From the NCBI RefSeq assembly GCF_002573715.1, contig NZ_PDHM01000021.1, forward strand, positions 310,001 to 374,000: DNA of 64,000 nucleotides, read 5' to 3'. The stretch comes from Paenibacillus sp. EZ-K15. Its GTDB lineage: Bacteria > Bacillota > Bacilli > Paenibacillales > Paenibacillaceae. A program made the translations under genes and the position numbers. The notes under the pieces are model-generated. The model saw nothing but the letters and a program-made list of their open reading frames with translations. It had not been told where the DNA came from and did not search any database. Each line of letters begins with the position of its first letter. Positions within the stretch are counted from its first letter, which is position 1. Below are positions 59,392 to 64,000 of this stretch, in pieces.

Positions 59392-60198
59392 TTATTTCAA
59401 ATAATTCATGATCAGTCCTGCGGATTCCTCAATCGCCTTGTCAGTAACATCAATGACGGGACATCCGAGCTCCGCATACAGCGACAACGCATAATCCAGT
59501 TCCTCTTGTATCCGCTCAAGGGATGCATACTGCACCTGGTGCGGCAATCCCATGACCTTTAAGCGCTCGCTGCGGATTTTGAGCAGATGCTTCGGTTCGA
59601 TCGTAAGTCCGATAATCGTGCCGTCCGTTACTTCTCTAAGCTGTGAAGGGGGCGACATCTCCGGTACAATCGGGAAATTGACCGTTTTGTAGCCTTTATG
59701 AGCGAGAAACATCGATAACGGCGTCTTTGAGATTCGGGATACGCCCAGCAATATGATGTCCGCCTTCAAAATGGCGCTAACGTCCTTGCCATCATCATAT
59801 TGGACAGCGAATTCCATCGCGTCGACCCTCCGGAAATAGCTGTCGTCCAAGCGATGCAGCAGCCCCGGCAGCCGTTTGGGATAATCGTTGAACGTATCGG
59901 CAAATGCCTGCATCATCGGCCCCATAATATCCACCGTACGAATGTTGAGCCTTACGGCTTCCTCCCGCATTACCTCGCGAAGCTCCGGCTGCACGAGCGT
60001 GTAAGCCACAAAGCCTCCGCGCCGCGCCACCTCCTCCATCAATTCGGTCAATTCATCCTCGTCGCGAACGTTCATATAACGTTTAATCTCTGTATTCGGA
60101 AGCTCGAACTGGCGTAACGTAGCTTGCACAACCGCTTCAGCCGTCTCCCCAATGGAGTCCGAACAGATTGCTATGAAATGAGTGATTGCCTGATTCAT
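59392..60198 (-). CDS. PEP synthase / PPDK regulatory protein (DUF299)
   Basis: A 268-residue bifunctional kinase/pyrophosphorylase of the PpsR/YqfL family, which reversibly phosphorylates pyruvate phosphate dikinase or PEP synthetase on Thr. It begins FIAICSDSIGETAEAVVQAT, with the P-loop-like GVSRISKTPLSMFLA and the C-terminal CPVIDVTDKAIEE. GGGAGG lies 6-7 bases before ATG 60198; the longer frame to 60366 runs into ccpN. It follows ccpN by 13 bases, the same pairing known from Bacillus subtilis. Confidence 0.93.
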   Translation of the reverse strand: MNQAITHFIAICSDSIGETAEAVVQATLRQFELPNTEIKRYMNVRDEDELTELMEEVARRGGFVAYTLVQPELREVMREEAVRLNIRTVDIMGPMMQAFADTFNDYPKRLPGLLHRLDDSYFRRVDAMEFAVQYDDGKDVSAILKADIILLGVSRISKTPLSMFLAHKGYKTVNFPIVPEMSPPSQLREVTDGTIIGLTIEPKHLLKIRSERLKVMGLPHQVQYASLERIQEELDYALSLYAELGCPVIDVTDKAIEESAGLIMNYLK

Positions 60199-60211
60199 CC
60201 GATTCCTCCCA

Positions 60212-60874
60212 TTATTCCTCGGCCACCATGTCGAGCAGCATTTTGATAATATTCGTTTTTGTAATCCGACCCACAACCTTCCAGTGTTCCCCCGGATTCC
60301 CCGTGGTGGATGGAACAACAACCGGCAGGCTATCGATTTGATGATTGATGATTTTTCGCGCGGCATCCAGCACCGTATCTTCCGGCTGCACGGTTGTCAC
60401 GTTAGCCCGGCGGGTCATAATCAGGCTTACCGGCATGGAGGATGCCGTTGGGTTGCCAAGCGTTACCTTAAGCAAATCCTTGCGGGACACAATCCCGGCC
60501 AGATGGCCGTCGGCATCGGTAACGATCAGATTCCCCACGTTCTCCAGAAACAAGGATACAACGGCTTCATGAATCGTCGTGGTCTCACGCACAATAACCG
60601 GAACACCGTGCAGATCGCCAACCTTCATTTTGAGCAGGCGAAACTTCTCCTCCCGGTCGCGCGTACCCCGCTTTCCCAGGAAGTACCCTACCTTTGGCTT
60701 AGCATCAATATAATCCAGAACCACCAGTTTGGATAAATCGGTACGAAGGGTGGCTCGGCTGACATTCAGCATCTCCGCAATCTGATCTCCTGTAATCGGT
60801 GCATGTTTTTTTACGATATCGACGATATCCTGCTGCCTTGTCGTCAGTTCGATAGTGATCCCTCCTGCGTGCAT
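60212..60874 (-). CDS. ccpN: CcpN-type catabolite repressor of gluconeogenesis
   Basis: A 220-residue regulator: HTH at about residues 8-60 (TRQQDIVDIVKKHAPITGDQ then LNVSRATLRTDLSKL) and two CBS domains (GNLIVTDADGHLAGIVSRKD and HQIDSLPVVV) that bind nucleotides. CcpN of B. subtilis represses gapB, pckA and sr1 under glycolytic conditions. The ATG at 60874 is weakly served, since AGAGG is only 2 bases away. The best Shine-Dalgarno (AGGAGG, 60861-60866) lies 7 bases before an ATC codon (60851-60853), from which the protein would read IELTTRQQ and be 213 residues long. Confidence 0.9.
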   Translation of the reverse strand: MHAGGITIELTTRQQDIVDIVKKHAPITGDQIAEMLNVSRATLRTDLSKLVVLDYIDAKPKVGYFLGKRGTRDREEKFRLLKMKVGDLHGVPVIVRETTTIHEAVVSLFLENVGNLIVTDADGHLAGIVSRKDLLKVTLGNPTASSMPVSLIMTRRANVTTVQPEDTVLDAARKIINHQIDSLPVVVPSTTGNPGEHWKVVGRITKTNIIKMLLDMVAEE

Positions 60875-60905
60875 TTCCTCTACTTGCCGATATAATACGT
60901 CATAT

Positions 60906-60935
60906 ATAATATATATGCAACATATTTTCGTCCAA
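60906..60935 (-). promoter_or_regulatory. Candidate ccpN promoter
   Basis: TTGGAC (60930-60935) and TATTAT (60906-60911) with an 18-base spacer. A TATGACGTATT just downstream differs at one position from the TRTGHYATAYW CcpN-box form as I remember it, suggesting autoregulation. Confidence 0.45.
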
Positions 60936-60997
60936 AAATACATAATTAGGTATCAATCATTTTTTTAATGCCCATCAAAAAAGGTTATAAATCCACT

Positions 60998-61042
60998 AAA
61001 AAAGCATGCTTCAGGAAAGTTTCCTCCCCATAAGCATGCTTT
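60998..61042 (-). terminator. Terminator of the SR1P-like transcript
   Basis: On the minus strand AAAGCATGCTT and AAGCATGCTTT form an 11-bp stem, with an inner GGAAA/TTTCC hairpin, followed by a T-run. It separates the SR1P-like gene from ccpN. Confidence 0.8.
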
Positions 61043-61081
61043 GTGTTTGTATTTACTTTTCATCTAACCATTATCAATTGT

Positions 61082-61255
61082 TTAATCTTGAGGGTCTGTG
61101 CCTTTGCATTCTCCTTTACCGCAAAATCCATAAATGATCTTCACTCCGTCGGTTGGAATCGTGTCCACCATTTCATCACATCTGGAGCATATAATCAGGC
61201 CCCATTCCTCGTTTGCCTTGCCTTTCGCTGCCTCCGGACTTGTTAACGCTTTCAT
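61082..61255 (-). CDS. SR1P-like peptide (GapA-binding peptide family)
   Basis: A 57-residue ORF with AAGGAGG 7 bases before its ATG. After an 18-residue extension (MKALTSPEAAKGKANEEW) it reads GLIICSRCDEMVDTIPTDGV, then KIIYGFCGKGECKG, matching the SR1P pattern IVCQDCNEx...KVTxLYGTCCGQC with two Cys pairs. In B. subtilis SR1P is encoded within the regulatory RNA SR1, binds GapA and promotes RNA degradation, and sr1 is repressed by CcpN. Here the gene lies just upstream of ccpN and has its own terminator, so the transcript may also act as a small RNA. Confidence 0.75.
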   Translation of the reverse strand: MKALTSPEAAKGKANEEWGLIICSRCDEMVDTIPTDGVKIIYGFCGKGECKGTDPQD

Positions 61256-61582
61256 AACATTTCCTCCTTATGTTTTTTCACTTTGCTGCAAGGCAGTTTA
61301 CGCTTTGTTATCAAGGGGGTAACTCGATTCGCACATCCTGCTAAAGACCAGACCAACCGTTTCGCTAACATACATCCCTTTATTTTCCACTATATTCTTA
61401 ATGTATTGGGTAAGAAATGAAGATATGAGTAAATTATGATAATGAAACAAAAAACATGTTGAGTAATATTTATGTCATCATGTTTCATGTGTGGAGCATA
61501 GGGGATACCCTTAATTTGGCATGATATGATAATATATACTTCAGATTTAATAGAAATTGACATTATAGACGGAGGGTTTGGA

Positions 61583-62566
61583 TTGAAGAACACATGGCAG
61601 CTCATTAAGAAAGGAAACACCTCATCCGCGATAGCGGCACTGGGCAACACGGGACTGGCCATAATCAAGGGGATTGCAGCGTCCGTTAGCGGCAGCGGTA
61701 CGATGTTTGCATCCGCCATGCACTCGGTGGCCGATGCCGTAAACCAAGGGTTTGTATTCGTAGGCAGCGTGCTGGCCGAGCGGAAGCCGACCAAGAAGTT
61801 CCCCACCGGATTCGGCAGGGTCATTAATCTGGTCTGTATGGTCGCGGTGATCGTGGTTACCATCATGGCCTACGAAACGATACTGAAAGGTTTCAAGCTG
61901 TTAAAACATCCGGAAGAAGCCACGAATTTCTGGCTTAATTTTATTGTGCTGGCCATTGCCGTTATCATTGACGGTTCCATATTGGTTAAAGCCATGAAAG
62001 AGATTATGAAGGAAACCCGCGTTCAAGCATCCGGCCTTGCTTTGCTGCCCGCCGCTTTCAAAAATGCCGGCCGCGCTGCTCCGCCTACACGCCTTGTGTT
62101 CTATGAAGACATCGTGGCTACGCTTGGCGCCCTCTTTGCTCTGGTTGCCATTATATTCGCATATTTCTTTAACTTCCTCATCCTGGATGGAATCGCCACA
62201 ATCCTGATCGGCTGTCTGATGGTAGGCGTTGCCTTTAAGGTCGGATATGACAATATGGTCGGCTTAATCGGAGTCGCCGCTCCGAATGAAGTGGAGGAGA
62301 AGATCTCCCAGATCATTCTCGGCGATCCGGATGTCCGCGATATCAATCGTCTTCGCATCCTGCAGGAAGGCCGCAACTATCATGTGGAGGCCTACATTGA
62401 ACTGAAGAAAGGGATGACCCTGGCCGAGGCCGGCCATTCCAAAATGAGAATCAACGCCCTGCTGACCCAGGATACGAACATCTCGGACGTGACCTTGGGC
62501 ATCCTGGAGGACGATGGAATCAAGCTCTGGAATCCGAGCGAGGATCTGAATCATCCAAGTCAATGA
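61583..62566 (+). CDS. Cation diffusion facilitator family transporter
   Basis: A 327-residue metal efflux protein. Six transmembrane segments are visible, with the metal-site motif in FASAMHSVADAVNQG (HxxxD) and a second in YEDIVATLGALFAL (xxxD). A C-terminal cytoplasmic domain follows (VEEKISQIILGDPDVRDINR). Zn or Mn is the usual substrate. The start is TTG 61583 with GGAGGG 6 bases upstream; ATG 61526 is further away with no ribosome site. Confidence 0.9.
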   Translation: MKNTWQLIKKGNTSSAIAALGNTGLAIIKGIAASVSGSGTMFASAMHSVADAVNQGFVFVGSVLAERKPTKKFPTGFGRVINLVCMVAVIVVTIMAYETILKGFKLLKHPEEATNFWLNFIVLAIAVIIDGSILVKAMKEIMKETRVQASGLALLPAAFKNAGRAAPPTRLVFYEDIVATLGALFALVAIIFAYFFNFLILDGIATILIGCLMVGVAFKVGYDNMVGLIGVAAPNEVEEKISQIILGDPDVRDINRLRILQEGRNYHVEAYIELKKGMTLAEAGHSKMRINALLTQDTNISDVTLGILEDDGIKLWNPSEDLNHPSQ

Positions 62567-62568
62567 GG

Positions 62569-62617
62569 AAGAGGCATACCTCAGGGTCCGATTGGACCTG
62601 GGGCATGCCTCTTTTTT
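62569..62617. terminator. Bidirectional terminator
   Basis: AAGAGGCAT and ATGCCTCTT pair with an inner CAGGGTCC/GGACCTGG stem, followed by a T-run. It lies between the efflux gene and the convergent peptidase gene. Confidence 0.8.
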
Positions 62618-62626
62618 ATACGACTC

Positions 62627-64000
62627 TTACTGATTGCGCTTCAGGAATTCGACCATCCGCGCATAAGCGATTTTTTCGTTGGCCTTCTTCGTAATGCCAT
62701 GACCCTCGTCTTCGAACACGAGATATTCCACGTCACGACCCTTCACCCTCAAAGCTTCGACAATTTGGTCAGACTCCTCTTTGACGACACGCGGATCGTT
62801 AGCCCCTTGGATGATCAGCATCGGGTTCACCATATCATCCAGGTACGTAATCGGCGAATCCTTGATAAAGCGTTCTTTATCCCGTTCCGGATCGCCTATC
62901 CAGCGTTCCATAATCGGCTTCCAGTGCTCGGGTACCGAGTTGTAGAAGGTAAACAGGTTGCTGACCCCGACAATATCAATGGCCGCTTTGAAATACTCCG
63001 GATTACGCCCTGCCAGCAGCAGAGTCATATAACCGCCGTAGCTTCCGCCCATCACGAAGAGCTTCTCGCGGCTCGAGATGCCTTGCTCAAACAGCCAATC
63101 CATGCCTGCCAAGCAGTCCTTGCGCGGTCCCTCGCCCCAATCCTGCTCCACCAATTTCACGAAGGAGCTGCCGTAACCCGTGCTTCCCCGGAAGTTCGGA
63201 CAAAAGATGTGATACCCTTTGGCCAGGATATACTGGAACATGGAACGGAACTGCTTGCGTTCCGAGGCTTGCGGGCCGCCATGCGGCCAAAATACCGTAT
63301 AACCATTCGCCACATGGTCTTTGGCGCGGAACAGGAGCGCCTCAATCTCCATTCCGTCAAAAGAGGGATACGTTACAACTTCCGGTGTCACCATGTCCTC
63401 GTCGGTTAATCCTGTCAGGACGTTCTTCGTGATCATGCTCCATGCACCGCCGGCGTAACGGTAAATATTAAGCGGCTTCACGGCGCCGCGGGCCAGCAGG
63501 TACAGATTGCCGGACTTCGTCACGTTCAGCTGCTCCACGATATCCGATGGAAGAGGAATGGCGGTTAACTCACCGCTGTCGAGCGAATAGGCATACAGTC
63601 GATCCTCCACCCCTTTTTCCGTGACGATATAGAGAGTCCGTGAATCCTTATGGTAGCGCAAGAGCTGGATGCTCTCCCGGTCGATGCGGCACAGCGGTTC
63701 AAACTTCTGCTGAGGAATGTCGTAAGTGGCTACATATGAAAATTCCGATTCGTAATCCGTTGCAAAAATGACCTGGTCATTGCTGGCGAACAGCACATCA
63801 CCCGAGATATGCACCTGTTCAGGAGAAGGTGTCAAGCACAACGGCTCTTCGCCTTCACGCTTCACGTAACTGACATAGTAGGTGTTGGCATACATTTGGG
63901 TATACGCGATGGTTTTCTCGTCGGGACTGACAGCACACATTTCGGTTGACGTAACCTGGCCTTCAAGCAGCAGCTGATCCTCTTTGGTATCCAGATGGTA
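62627..64000 (-). CDS. S9 family peptidase (prolyl oligopeptidase-like), partial
   Basis: The 3' part of a serine peptidase gene; the frame is open to the window end, so the N-terminus is missing. About 457 residues are present. The first half is a beta-propeller of WD/YWTD-like blades (SPDEKTIAYTQ, ASNDQVIFATDYESEF), and the second half is the alpha/beta hydrolase catalytic domain: oxyanion region VFWPHGGPQASE, nucleophile Ser in GGSYGGYMTLLLAG, Asp in GANDPRVVKEESDQ and His in EDEGHGITK. It resembles acylaminoacyl peptidases. An ATG at 63938-63940 is internal, not the true start. Confidence 0.9.
   Translation of the reverse strand, partial: YHLDTKEDQLLLEGQVTSTEMCAVSPDEKTIAYTQMYANTYYVSYVKREGEEPLCLTPSPEQVHISGDVLFASNDQVIFATDYESEFSYVATYDIPQQKFEPLCRIDRESIQLLRYHKDSRTLYIVTEKGVEDRLYAYSLDSGELTAIPLPSDIVEQLNVTKSGNLYLLARGAVKPLNIYRYAGGAWSMITKNVLTGLTDEDMVTPEVVTYPSFDGMEIEALLFRAKDHVANGYTVFWPHGGPQASERKQFRSMFQYILAKGYHIFCPNFRGSTGYGSSFVKLVEQDWGEGPRKDCLAGMDWLFEQGISSREKLFVMGGSYGGYMTLLLAGRNPEYFKAAIDIVGVSNLFTFYNSVPEHWKPIMERWIGDPERDKERFIKDSPITYLDDMVNPMLIIQGANDPRVVKEESDQIVEALRVKGRDVEYLVFEDEGHGITKKANEKIAYARMVEFLKRNQ

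Noticed and set aside
61256..61440. CcpN operator upstream of the SR1P-like gene
   Set aside because: I could not find a good TRTGHYATAYW match on the minus strand here, so repression by CcpN is left as a test rather than a feature.
1..64000. CRISPR arrays, tRNA or rRNA genes, insertion sequences, prophage
   Set aside because: No repeat-spacer pattern, no tRNA cloverleaf or rRNA sequence, and no transposase or phage protein was recognised in any frame.

Overview
The window is about 64 kb of chromosome from a spore-forming, low-GC Gram-positive bacterium, most probably a Paenibacillus. The reasons are: strong AGGAGG-type ribosome binding sites with frequent TTG/GTG starts, a GerA-type spore germination operon, a DUF421/DUF1657 pair, an SLH-anchored surface protein, a CcpN/SR1P-type gluconeogenesis control module, and two NtaA/SnaA/DszA-type flavin monooxygenases beside an Ssu-type transporter. 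Genus is an inference from gene content. No rRNA, tRNA, CRISPR array, prophage or intact insertion sequence was found, and no gene-free stretch exceeds about 290 bases.

Layout. 1-8.5 kb: a hypothetical protein, a secreted MORN protein, a two-gene polymer O-acetylation operon (AlgX-like plus MBOAT), a YdeI-like protein, an SDR, a DUF3626 protein and an AraC/GyrI regulator. 8.5-15.9 kb: a large SLH surface protein, a MalT-like LuxR regulator and a divergent pair of GyrI-like effector proteins. 16-21.4 kb: FabV enoyl reductase, an SDR divergent from a LysR regulator, exonuclease III, a 47-residue protein, a VOC protein and a chimeric sigma/VOC remnant. 21.5-27.9 kb: Fur-box-controlled siderophore uptake (binding protein divergent from two permeases, no ATPase), butanediol-type dehydrogenase divergent from a LacI regulator with matching operators, and a DinB protein. 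28-31 kb: an AraC regulator and a TetR / 33-residue ORF / hydrolase cassette lying between an intact sulfurtransferase gene and a copy of its 3' end. 31.2-38.6 kb: sulfonate or organosulfur assimilation genes (monooxygenases, aldo/keto reductase, SsuABC-type transporter, sulfurtransferase), with an internal promoter and a leader hairpin. 38.6-41 kb: a coupled PadR operon and a DUF2062 protein. 41-47 kb: a GerA-type germinant receptor operon with a small D-like subunit gene, a holin-like toxin ORF, and a divergent DUF421/DUF1657 pair. 47-54.4 kb: KDG kinase and KDPG aldolase, YitT, an UlaG-like hydrolase, and the fruR-fruK-fruA fructose operon. 54.6-64 kb: a J-like membrane protein, a lipoprotein, DegV, a small membrane protein, GlpX, the ccpN-ppsR pair, an SR1P-like peptide gene, a cation efflux protein and a partial S9 peptidase cut by the window end.

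The strongest themes are carbon flow control (fructose PTS, GlpX, PEP-synthase/PPDK regulator, CcpN, SR1P, Entner-Doudoroff enzymes), sulfur scavenging, iron uptake and spore germination. The items I consider most worth following are: the SR1P-like gene next to ccpN, with ccpN's best Shine-Dalgarno facing an ATC codon; the attenuator-like leader in the sulfur operon; the doubly overlapped 33-codon ORF between tetR and a hydrolase gene; the DUF421 protein carrying a DUF1657-like tail; the holin-like toxin ORF; and the sigma-factor/VOC gene chimaera.
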